A DNA stretch of 64,000 bases from Pseudomonas sp. HN11 (GTDB lineage Bacteria > Pseudomonadota > Gammaproteobacteria > Pseudomonadales > Pseudomonadaceae): positions 1,127,001-1,191,000 of the forward strand of contig NZ_CP089985.1 in the NCBI RefSeq assembly GCF_021390155.1. Reading direction: 5' to 3'. The translations under genes were made by a program, and so were the position numbers. The notes under the pieces were generated by a model. That model searched no databases, was not told where the DNA came from, and worked only from the letters and a program-made list of their open reading frames with translations. Below are positions 42,262-49,732 of the stretch, piece by piece. How positions within the stretch are numbered: position 1 is the first letter of the stretch; the number at the start of each line of letters is the position of its first letter.

Positions 42262-43602
42262 ATGTCCATCTACAACAAGCTTGACCTGACTGGCTGGAAA
42301 CCCCGGCAACTGACGTCCAAGGAGGTACGTTTCGCCACCTGGATCGCGTTTTTCGCCTGGGTGTTTGCGGTGTATGACTTCATCCTGTTCGGCACTTTGC
42401 TGCCGGAAATCGGCCGGCATTTCGGCTGGGGTGAAGTGGAGCAAGCTGAAATCGCGACGTGGGTAGCGGTCGGCACGGCGGTGGTCGCGTTTGCCATTGG
42501 CCCGGTCGTGGACAAACTGGGGCGACGCACCGGCATCATCTTCACCGTGGCCGGTTCCGCGCTGTGCTCGGCACTGACCGCGATCGGCGGCGCGTGGGGC
42601 AAGTCGCCGCTGATTCTGATCCGTTCGTTGGGCGGTCTGGGTTATGCCGAAGAAACCGTCAACGCCACTTATTTGAGTGAGTTGTATGGCGCCTCGGAAG
42701 ATCCGCGACTGACCAAGCGTCGTGGCTTTATCTACAGCCTGGTGCAAGGCGGCTGGCCGGTGGGGGCTTTGATTGCCGCCGGTTTGACCGCGCTGCTGCT
42801 GCCGATCATTGGCTGGCAGGGCTGCTTCATCTTCGCCGCGATCCCGGCGATTGTGATCGCGATCATGGCGCGCAAGCTCAAGGAGAGCCCGCAGTTTCAG
42901 ATCCACCAGCGCATCAGCCAATTGCGTAAAAGCGGCGCCGTGACGCAAGCGCAAAACGTCGCCATGACTTACGGCGTGGACTACGACGAACACAGCAAGG
43001 CCGGCCTCAAAGCCGCGTTCCGTGGCCCGGCGCGTCGCGCCACTCTAGTGATCGGCGCGGCACTGTTGCTCAACTGGGCGGCCATCCAGGTGTTCAGCGT
43101 GCTGGGTACGTCGGTGATCGTCAGCGTGCATCACATCTCGTTCGAGAACTCGCTGATCATCCTGGTGCTGTCGAACCTGGTGGGCTATTGCGGCTACCTC
43201 AGCCACGGTTGGATGGGCGACAAGATCGGCCGTCGCAACGTGATCGGCCTGGGCTGGATGCTTGGCGGCCTGTCGTTCGCCGGGATGCTGTTCGGGCCGA
43301 GCAATATGCCGATGGTGGTCGGGCTGTACAGCCTGGGTCTGTTCTTCCTGATCGGGCCGTACTCGGCAGCGTTGTTCTTTATCAGTGAGAGCTTCCCCAC
43401 CAGCATCCGTGCCACCGGTGGCGCAATCATCCATGCCATGGGCCCGATCGGCGCGGTGGTCGCAGGTTTTGGTGCGACCCAGGTGTTGTCCGCCGGCAGC
43501 GACTGGCAAACCGCCGCGCTGTGGTTCGGCGCATTGCCGTGCTTCCTGTCCGGCGCCCTGATGTTTGCCGCACGCCACGTGCGTCCGGAAACCGTTCAGT
43601 AA
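42262..43602 (+). CDS. MFS transporter, probable substrate importer
   Basis: A 446-residue inner-membrane carrier with about 12 hydrophobic segments. [20 protein letters not shown] in helix 1, the [16 protein letters not shown] loop after helix 2 and the long central loop around residues 210-250 fit the sugar-porter/NanT/AAHS-like metabolite:H+ symporters rather than drug exporters. It sits inside the catabolic operon, so it most likely takes up the substrate of the two hydrolases. The substrate cannot be told from sequence. Confidence 0.82.
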   Translation: MSIYNKLDLTGWKPRQLTSKEVRFATWIAFFAWVFAVYDFILFGTLLPEIGRHFGWGEVEQAEIATWVAVGTAVVAFAIGPVVDKLGRRTGIIFTVAGSALCSALTAIGGAWGKSPLILIRSLGGLGYAEETVNATYLSELYGASEDPRLTKRRGFIYSLVQGGWPVGALIAAGLTALLLPIIGWQGCFIFAAIPAIVIAIMARKLKESPQFQIHQRISQLRKSGAVTQAQNVAMTYGVDYDEHSKAGLKAAFRGPARRATLVIGAALLLNWAAIQVFSVLGTSVIVSVHHISFENSLIILVLSNLVGYCGYLSHGWMGDKIGRRNVIGLGWMLGGLSFAGMLFGPSNMPMVVGLYSLGLFFLIGPYSAALFFISESFPTSIRATGGAIIHAMGPIGAVVAGFGATQVLSAGSDWQTAALWFGALPCFLSGALMFAARHVRPETVQ

Positions 43603-43612
43603 GGAGTGTTTG

Positions 43613-44374
43613 ATGAGCCGTAAAGTAGCCTTGATTACCGGTGCCGCCAGCGGCATCGGCCAAGCCCTCGCCGTGGCCTATGCCCGTAATGGCGTGGCGG
43701 TGGTCGGCGGGTATTACCCGGCCGATCCCCATGACCCGCAGACCACCATCAGCCTGGTCGAAGAGGCGGGCGGAGAATGCCTGATGCTGCCGTTGGACGT
43801 GGGCGACACCGCTTCAGTCGATGCACTGGCCGCGCAAGCCATCCAGCATTTCGGCCGACTGGATTACGCCGTGGCCAACGCCGGCCTGCTGCGCCGCGCA
43901 CCGTTGCTGGAGATGTCCGACGCGCTGTGGGACGAAATGCTCAATGTCGACCTTACGGGGGTGATGCGCACCTTTCGCGCGGCGACCCGGCATATGCATG
44001 AAGGCGGTGCGCTCGTGGCGATTTCGTCGATTGCCGGCGGCGTGTATGGCTGGCAGGAACATAGCCATTACGCGGCGGCCAAGGCCGGCGTGCCGGGGTT
44101 GTGCCGGTCGCTGGCGGTGGAGTTGGCGCCGCGGGGGATTCGTTGCAATGCAGTGATTCCGGGGCTGATCGAGACGCCGCAGTCGCTGGATGCGAAGAAC
44201 TCGCTGGGGCCGCAGGGGTTGGCGAAAGCGGCGCGGGCGATACCGCTGGGCCGGGTAGGGCGGGCGGATGAAGTGGCGTCGCTGGTGCAGTTTTTGACCA
44301 GTGAGGCGTCGAGCTACCTGACCGGGCAAAGCATCGTCATCGACGGCGGCCTGACCGTGCGCTGGCCGGACTGA
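43613..44374 (+). CDS. Short-chain dehydrogenase/reductase 1 of the operon
   Basis: A 253-residue SDR oxidoreductase of the classical type. The cofactor site is [20 protein letters not shown], the NAG block is [11 protein letters not shown], and the active site is SSIAGG followed by HYAAAKAG (catalytic tyrosine and lysine). The C-terminus [17 protein letters not shown] is standard. The ATG at 43613 follows AAGGAG. It is one of two SDRs in series and shares only general family features with the second. Substrate unknown; an alcohol or hydroxy-acid step after ring opening is possible. Confidence 0.85.
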   Translation: MSRKVALITGAASGIGQALAVAYARNGVAVVGGYYPADPHDPQTTISLVEEAGGECLMLPLDVGDTASVDALAAQAIQHFGRLDYAVANAGLLRRAPLLEMSDALWDEMLNVDLTGVMRTFRAATRHMHEGGALVAISSIAGGVYGWQEHSHYAAAKAGVPGLCRSLAVELAPRGIRCNAVIPGLIETPQSLDAKNSLGPQGLAKAARAIPLGRVGRADEVASLVQFLTSEASSYLTGQSIVIDGGLTVRWPD

Positions 44375-44387
44375 TTGAGGAGTGAAC

Positions 44388-45137
44388 ATGAAACAACTGG
44401 AAAACCGCCGCGCCGTGATCACCGGCGCCGGCAGCGGCATCGGTGCCGCCATTGCCCGTGCCTACGCTGCTGAAGGCGCACGCCTGGTGCTGGCCGATCG
44501 CAACGCCGCCAGCCTCGCGGAAACGGCGATCACCTGCCGCAACCTCGGTGCCGAGGTGTTCGAATGCCTGGCCGATGTCGGCACCGTCGAAGGTGCGCAG
44601 GCGAGTGTCGACCGTTGCGTCGAGCACTTCGGCGGCATCGACATCCTGGTCAATAACGCCGGCATGCTCACGCAGTCGCGCTGCGTCGACCTCTCTATCG
44701 AGATGTGGAACGACATGCTGCGCGTCGACCTCACCAGCGTGTTCGTCGCCAGCCAGCGCGCCTTGCCGCACATGCTCGCGCAACGTTGGGGGCGAATCAT
44801 CAACGTCGCCTCGCAACTGGGCATCAAGGGCGGCGCCGAGCTGACCCATTACGCTGCGGCCAAGGCGGGGGTGATCGGTTTCACCAAGTCGCTTGCCCTG
44901 GAAGTGGCCAAGGACAATGTGCTGGTCAACGCCATCGCGCCGGGGCCCATCGAAACACCATTGGTAAGCGGTATCAGCGAAGCATGGAAGCGCGCCAAGG
45001 CGGCAGAATTGCCCCTGGGTCGCTTCGGCCTGGCGGATGAAGTGGCGCCGGTTGCGGTGCTGCTGGCCAGCGAACCCGGTGGCAACCTGTTCGTCGGCCA
45101 GACCCTGGGCCCGAACTCCGGCGATGTCATGCCATGA
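44388..45137 (+). CDS. Short-chain dehydrogenase/reductase 2 of the operon
   Basis: A 249-residue SDR oxidoreductase. RAVITGAGSGIGAAIARAYA binds the cofactor, LVNNAGMLTQSRC is the NNAG block, and [23 protein letters not shown] holds the catalytic serine, tyrosine and lysine. It ends VGQTLGPNSGDVMP rather than the usual NGG end. The ATG at 44388 is chosen because GAGGAG (44377-44382) lies six bases before it. It resembles 3-oxoacyl reductases in layout; its substrate is unknown. Confidence 0.85.
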   Translation: MKQLENRRAVITGAGSGIGAAIARAYAAEGARLVLADRNAASLAETAITCRNLGAEVFECLADVGTVEGAQASVDRCVEHFGGIDILVNNAGMLTQSRCVDLSIEMWNDMLRVDLTSVFVASQRALPHMLAQRWGRIINVASQLGIKGGAELTHYAAAKAGVIGFTKSLALEVAKDNVLVNAIAPGPIETPLVSGISEAWKRAKAAELPLGRFGLADEVAPVAVLLASEPGGNLFVGQTLGPNSGDVMP

Positions 45138-45150
45138 GCGCGGTATAGCC

Positions 45151-45450
45151 ATGTGCGGACTCTGCGGCTTGCTCGGCGAAGACCTGCACTGGAGCGATCC
45201 TTTGGGCGACGAACTGCCCCGACGCCGCGAACGCCTGCGCCGAATCGCCGCCATCAATCAGGTGCTGGCGGTGTTCCGGCTCAAGGTCGAAGACTTTCAG
45301 GGCGCGTCCTACCTGCTGTTGGGCGCCACCGGCAAACAGGCACTGGCCAGCGGCCTGGATCAACTCTGGCAGGCGGCCGAGGTTATGCTCGGCCGTCCGC
45401 TGGACCCTCTCGAGCCGCGCTTGCTGGATCATCTGGAGTCATCCGTATGA
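45151..45450 (+). CDS. 99-residue MCGLCG protein upstream of the CobW gene
   Basis: A 99-residue protein beginning MCGLCGLLGEDLHWSDPLGD. The Met-Cys-Gly start resembles the N-terminal nucleophile of class II glutamine amidotransferases (MCGI...), but the ~200-residue Ntn domain is absent. The rest is helical (RRERLRRIAAINQVLAVFRL, then LASGLDQLWQAAEVMLG). Two cysteines at positions 2 and 5 could instead bind metal, which would suit the CobW GTPase that overlaps its end by four bases (ATGA). No family function is known to me. Confidence 0.75.
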   Translation: MCGLCGLLGEDLHWSDPLGDELPRRRERLRRIAAINQVLAVFRLKVEDFQGASYLLLGATGKQALASGLDQLWQAAEVMLGRPLDPLEPRLLDHLESSV

Positions 45451-46421
45451 GCATCGCCCTCAACGTCATTACCGGCTTCCTTGGCAGCGGCAAGACCACC
45501 TTGCTCAAGCGCCTGCTGCAAGGTGAAAGCCTGGGCGACACCGCGCTGCTGATCAACGAGTTCGGTGATGTCGGCATCGACCATCTGCTGGTGGAAGAGG
45601 TGGCGCCGGACACCGTGCTGCTCCCCAGCGGCTGCGTGTGCTGCTCGATCCGTGGCGAATTGAAGGACGCGCTGCTCGGCCTGCTGCAACGCCGCGAGCG
45701 CGGTGAAATCCCGGCTTTCAAACGGGTGATTCTGGAAACCACCGGCTTGGCCGACCCGGCGCCGATTCTTGCCACCCTGAGCAACGACGTGCAACTGCGC
45801 GGGCGTTTTCATATCGGCCTGGTGATTACCCTTGTCGACGCCAGCCACGCCTCTTTGCAAGAGCGCCTGCACCCGGAATGGCTGGCCCAGGTCGCTGCGG
45901 CGGACCGCTTGCTGCTGAGCAAGACCGATCTCGCGGGCGACTGTGCAGCTCTGCGTGAGCACTTGCAGGCGCTGAATGCGGGTACGCCGATCCTCGATAC
46001 CCATGATATCCACAGCGGCGACCAACTGTTGCTCGGCGAAGGCCTGCGCAGCGCTGAACCTGCCATGGAGGTCAGTCGTTGGCAGCTGCATCGCACCACC
46101 ACGGCCACCCACGGTTCTGCGCAAGTGTGCAGCCTGACCTTCGACCAGCCCCTGGACTGGGTCGGGTTCGGGGTGTGGTTGTCGATGCTGTTAAGATGCC
46201 ACGGCGAACGAATCCTTCGTGTCAAAGGACTGCTCAACGTGAACGCCAGTAACGCCCCCATCGTCATTCATGGCGTGCAGCATTGCCTGCATGCGCCGGT
46301 GCATTTGCCTGCATGGCCAGGCAGCGACCGGCAATCGCGCCTGGTGTTTATCCTGCGTGGGCTTGACCCTGCACTGCTCAGGCGCTCGTTTGAAGTCTTC
46401 TCGCGGCGGTTCGCGGCATGA
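45447..46421 (+). CDS. CobW/COG0523-type GTPase, probable metal chaperone
   Basis: A 324-residue G3E-family GTPase. The P-loop is ITGFLGSGKTTLLKRLL, the conserved metal-binding CxCC is in LLPSGCVCCSIRGEL (about residues 60-66), and VILETTGLADPAPIL is the switch block with SKTDL as the base-recognition site. The C-terminal CobW domain follows. Members deliver zinc, cobalt or iron to target enzymes, or activate nitrile hydratase. Here it is coupled by ATGA overlaps to the MCGLCG gene and to the SBP-like gene. The likely client is the metal hydrolase of the same operon; this is inference. Confidence 0.87.
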   Translation: MSIALNVITGFLGSGKTTLLKRLLQGESLGDTALLINEFGDVGIDHLLVEEVAPDTVLLPSGCVCCSIRGELKDALLGLLQRRERGEIPAFKRVILETTGLADPAPILATLSNDVQLRGRFHIGLVITLVDASHASLQERLHPEWLAQVAAADRLLLSKTDLAGDCAALREHLQALNAGTPILDTHDIHSGDQLLLGEGLRSAEPAMEVSRWQLHRTTTATHGSAQVCSLTFDQPLDWVGFGVWLSMLLRCHGERILRVKGLLNVNASNAPIVIHGVQHCLHAPVHLPAWPGSDRQSRLVFILRGLDPALLRRSFEVFSRRFAA

Positions 46422-47593
46422 TCACACTGCGCGTGCTTGGTACCTCCGTCACCCTGCTTGAATGCCTGCGCGTACGCGCCGAACAGGAGCTGGGTATTCG
46501 CCTGGTCTATCAGGTGCATGACGTCGAGCAGGCCCAGCGTATCGCGGTGATGCAACCCGACAGCTACGACCTGTACGACCAGTGGTTCCACAACGTCGAC
46601 TTCGTGTGGCCGGCCCGGGCGATCCAGCCCATCGACACCCGGCGCATCGCGCTGTGGCACGAAATCAATGATCTGCCCAAGCGTGGTCGCCTGTCACCGG
46701 ATGACCGCCTGGGCAGCGGCAGTGTGCCCAGCGAACGGTTGTTCGTGCAGCACGATGGCAGCCTTGGCAGCACGGTCACCGAGCGCATCAGCATGTTGCC
46801 TCTGACCCACAACGCCGACAGTTTCGCCTACCGACCCGAACGGTTGCCCGAAGGTTTTTGCCACGGTAACGAAAGCTGGGGCTGGCTGTTGGACCCCGCT
46901 TGGCGTGCGCGCACAGCCTTGCAGAGTGATGCCGCCATCGGTGCGCTGGATGCTGCGTTGGCGGTGCAGGGTGCCGGGCTGGCCAGTTTCAGGGACATCG
47001 GCAACATGAGCATCGAAGAGATCGACGTGCTGGCCGACATTTTGGTGCGCAAGCAGAAGGAGGGGCACTTTGCGGCGTTCTGGTCTGATGATGAAGAGGC
47101 GGCGCAGTTGATGCTCAGCCCGAGTATCGATATCCAGAGCCTGTGGTCGCCGACGTTGATGCGGCTGCACCGCGCCGGGGTGAAATATCGCCTGGCGGTG
47201 CCGCGCGAGGGGTATCGCGCGTGGTTTGGTGGGTTGTCATTGTCGCGTTATGCCAAGGGAGCGGTGTTGGATGCGGCCTATGCGTATTTGAATTGGTGGT
47301 TGTCGGGGTGGCCTGGGTCGGTGATGGCACGCCAGGGTTACTACATTGGCAACCCGGCGCGTACTCGGGATCACTTGAGCGATGCGGAGTGGGATTACTG
47401 GTATGCCGGTAAGGCTGCTCGAGAGGAGTTGCTGGGCAGTGATGGGTTGCCGTTGATCGATGTGGGGGAGGTGCGGGATGGGGGATCTTATGAGCAGCGC
47501 ATGGGGCATATTGCGGTGTGGAATTCGGTGATGGATGAGCATAATTATCTGGTGCGGCGGTGGGGGGATTTTATGCGGGCTCGGTGTTTTTAA
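46418..47593 (+). CDS. Solute-binding-protein-like protein without signal peptide
   Basis: A 391-residue protein resembling class-1 extracellular solute-binding proteins (PotD-like): early MITLRVLGTSVTLLECLRVR strand and helix, DLYDQWFHNVDFVWP hinge region, SMLPLTHNADSFAYRPERLP, and a late helix AAYAYLNWWLSGWPGSVMAR typical of spermidine/putrescine binding proteins. No signal peptide or lipobox is present: the ATG at 46418 overlaps the cobW-like stop and the first strand starts at once. No ABC permease or ATPase genes follow. It may be a cytoplasmic sensor or substrate chaperone. The last 300 bases are unusually G-rich in third positions. Confidence 0.7.
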   Translation: MITLRVLGTSVTLLECLRVRAEQELGIRLVYQVHDVEQAQRIAVMQPDSYDLYDQWFHNVDFVWPARAIQPIDTRRIALWHEINDLPKRGRLSPDDRLGSGSVPSERLFVQHDGSLGSTVTERISMLPLTHNADSFAYRPERLPEGFCHGNESWGWLLDPAWRARTALQSDAAIGALDAALAVQGAGLASFRDIGNMSIEEIDVLADILVRKQKEGHFAAFWSDDEEAAQLMLSPSIDIQSLWSPTLMRLHRAGVKYRLAVPREGYRAWFGGLSLSRYAKGAVLDAAYAYLNWWLSGWPGSVMARQGYYIGNPARTRDHLSDAEWDYWYAGKAAREELLGSDGLPLIDVGEVRDGGSYEQRMGHIAVWNSVMDEHNYLVRRWGDFMRARCF

Positions 47594-47639
47594 TTGATTT
47601 CTTGATTGATTGAGTACATATCCGTTTCTTCGGTAACGG

Positions 47640-49013
47640 GAGAGTGTCAGATTTTTTGTGTGCGGGCCGGTAACGGCCTGCCGTCAGGCAGGCCCTAGCT
47701 TTACCAGGTCGGCCTGATAAATCGATCTGCGTACAGGATCGCAAATTGATTCATCGCGCTCTTCCAGTCATGGGCTGCACTGCCCCAGTTCGCGGTGATA
47801 TTGCGTAAACCCAGCCAAATCAGCTTCGTCGCGGCATCGTCCGTTGGGAAGTGGCCTCGCGTCTTGATGATCTTGCGCAACTGAGCATTGATGCTCTCGA
47901 TGGCGTTGGTTGTGTAGATCACTTTGCGTATCGCCGGGGGAAACACGAAGAACGGGATAACCCGATCCCAAGCGCGCTTCCAAGCCGCCACAACCGTGGG
48001 ATATTGCTTGCCCCAAGGCCCGGCTTCGAAGGCCAGCAGCGCTTGCTCGGCGAGGTCAGCATTGAGCGCTTGATAGATCGGCTTCAATGCCTTGGCCAGC
48101 TCACGGCGCTTGTCCCAGCCTGCGTAATCGAGGCTGTTGCGGATCAGATGGACGATGCAGGTCTGCAACGTCGTCTCAGGAAACACAGCACTCAGCGCTT
48201 CGGGCATGCCTTTGAGACCGTCAGTTACGGCGATCAAGACGTCCTCGACGCCTCGCGTTTTCAGGTCGTTGAAGACCTTCATCCAAAACTTGGCGCCTTC
48301 GGTTGTTTCAATCCAAATGCCCAGGATATCTCGGGTTCCGTCCGGCAATACGCCCAGTGCCAGGTAAATCGCTTTGTTGCGCACCAGGCCTTCGTCACGA
48401 ATTTTGACTCGCAATGCATCGAAGAAAATTACCGGGTACATCGGTTCAAGCGGTCGCTGTTGCCAGGCGGCAACCTCCTCCAAAACGGCGTCAGTGACGG
48501 AACTGATAAAGTCGTGGGAGACTTCTGTTCCGTACTGTTCCGAGAGAAACGCCCTGATTTCGCGAACCGTCATACCTCGGGCATACATCGCGATGATCTT
48601 GTCATCAAAGCCTGTAAAACGGCGCTCATGCTTAGGGATCAAGATCGGGGCAAAACTTCCATCGCGATCTCTGGGAATATCCAGACGCAAAGGGCCGTCA
48701 TCGGTCAGCACCGTTTTGCCACTCTTGCCATTGCGTTGGTTGCTCGAATCCTCAGGGCGCTCCGCGCCCTGAGGATAGCCAAGATGGTGGCCCAACTCGG
48801 CACCAAGAGCTCGCTCGATCAGCGCCTTTTTGAACGCCATCGAGGCGTCCTGAATGGCTTCGGCACTCATCGGACCGCTGACGAACTGGTCGATCAGCTC
48901 TTTGGGAATGGATGGAAGGTCTCGCGTGGCCTCACGGGCCGGTTTCTTTTTTGTCGGCATACATGCACCTCTAGCAACATGTTATGCCCGAACACAAAAT
49001 TTATGACAGTCCC
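47640..49013 (-). mobile_element. Complete IS256-family insertion sequence
   Basis: A 1374-base insertion with 27-base imperfect terminal inverted repeats (21 of 27 matching; left end GAGAGTGTCAGATTTTTTGT, right end read inward GGGACTGTCATAAATTTTGT). It is flanked by the 8-base direct repeat GGTAACGG at 47632-47639 and 49014-49021. Intact ends and target copies show a recent or at least undisturbed insertion into the left arm of the inverted-repeat element. Confidence 0.92.
47701..48960 (-). CDS. IS256-family (Mutator-type) transposase
   Basis: A 419-residue transposase. FFDALRVKIRDEG carries the first catalytic aspartate, VTDGLKGMPEALSAVFP the second, and TTNAIESINAQLRKIIKTRG the glutamate, together the DDE set of the Mutator superclass. 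TLQTCIVHLIRNSLDY is the C/H block of the family. The frame is full length and undamaged, so the element may be active. The start codon lies 53 bases inside the right end of the IS. Confidence 0.94.
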   Translation of the reverse strand: MPTKKKPAREATRDLPSIPKELIDQFVSGPMSAEAIQDASMAFKKALIERALGAELGHHLGYPQGAERPEDSSNQRNGKSGKTVLTDDGPLRLDIPRDRDGSFAPILIPKHERRFTGFDDKIIAMYARGMTVREIRAFLSEQYGTEVSHDFISSVTDAVLEEVAAWQQRPLEPMYPVIFFDALRVKIRDEGLVRNKAIYLALGVLPDGTRDILGIWIETTEGAKFWMKVFNDLKTRGVEDVLIAVTDGLKGMPEALSAVFPETTLQTCIVHLIRNSLDYAGWDKRRELAKALKPIYQALNADLAEQALLAFEAGPWGKQYPTVVAAWKRAWDRVIPFFVFPPAIRKVIYTTNAIESINAQLRKIIKTRGHFPTDDAATKLIWLGLRNITANWGSAAHDWKSAMNQFAILYADRFIRPTW

Positions 49014-49732
49014 GGTAACGGCTACTTATGGTTCCGCTCTTACAGCGGGTCACTTTTGGAAAAGAGCCCCAAAAGTAACCAAAAGGGCTCTTGCCCCAAC
49101 ACTCGGCACCTCGCTTAGGCTCGGTGTGCCCGTAATCCGACAGTGATTTGGGGGGCCGCCGCCACGCGCCATCCATGGCGCGGGGCGGCTAAACCGGCAT
49201 CCCTGCCGGTTTACCCCCCAAATCCCTGTCGAATTCCGGCCAGCGTGTTTAACGGGGCGCCTAAGATCAAAATCAAAAGCAAAAGCACAGCGGCCTGACA
49301 GCCGGCTTGAGTGGTGTGAAGCAAAGGCAAAATCAAACGCGGTCCTGTAGGAGCCGGCTTGCCGGCGATGGTCTTCAACGATGACGGAAGTACATCTGGA
49401 TAAACGCGGCGGCCCACGGATTCAAGCCTTCGTTCGGGCACACCGAGCCTAGGCGAGGTGCCGAGTGTTGGGGCGAAGCGTTTTTGGTTACTTTTGGCGC
49501 TCTTCCAAAAGTGACCCGCTGTAAGAGCGGAACCGTAAGTAGCCGTTACCTAAATAACGGATATGTACTCAACTCAAGCCCCAGCCAACCCATTGTCGCC
49601 AAAAAACCGCCACCAAATTCCCAGACTTTATTGGGTGCACTTAACCCAAGTCCCAGCTAATCTCCAAAGACCCAATATTCAATAAAAATGGATATTTTTT
49701 TGACGCCAGGTCAGCAGTCGCAGGGAATGCAC

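Larger units (their letters stand above)
47610..49572. repeat. Large inverted-repeat element, interrupted by an IS
   Basis: The ends TTGAGTACATATCCGTT (47610) and AACGGATATGTACTCAA (to 49572) are perfect inverted repeats. Without the IS and its target copy, the element is about 581 bases, with ~140-base arms: left 47610-47639 plus 49022-49132, right 49435-49572. Its arms share blocks such as GCTCTTACAGCGGGTCACTT. The core at 49146-49223 folds into a stem (ATTTGGGGGG with CCCCCCAAAT) that encloses two smaller hairpins. It has no gene of its own and looks like a mobile non-autonomous palindromic element. A REP-like sequence is near 49346-49375. Confidence 0.85.

Noticed and set aside
41332..42993. 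553-codon minus-strand frame opposite the imidase-like and MFS genes
   Set aside because: Antisense shadow; the plus-strand genes have intact motifs and ribosome-binding sites.
47851..49146. Plus-strand frame opposite the transposase
   Set aside because: Antisense to a full-length IS256 transposase and runs out of the IS into the inverted repeat.
49211..49441. Small minus-strand frame inside the palindromic element
   Set aside because: It crosses hairpin and REP-like sequences and has no start signal.
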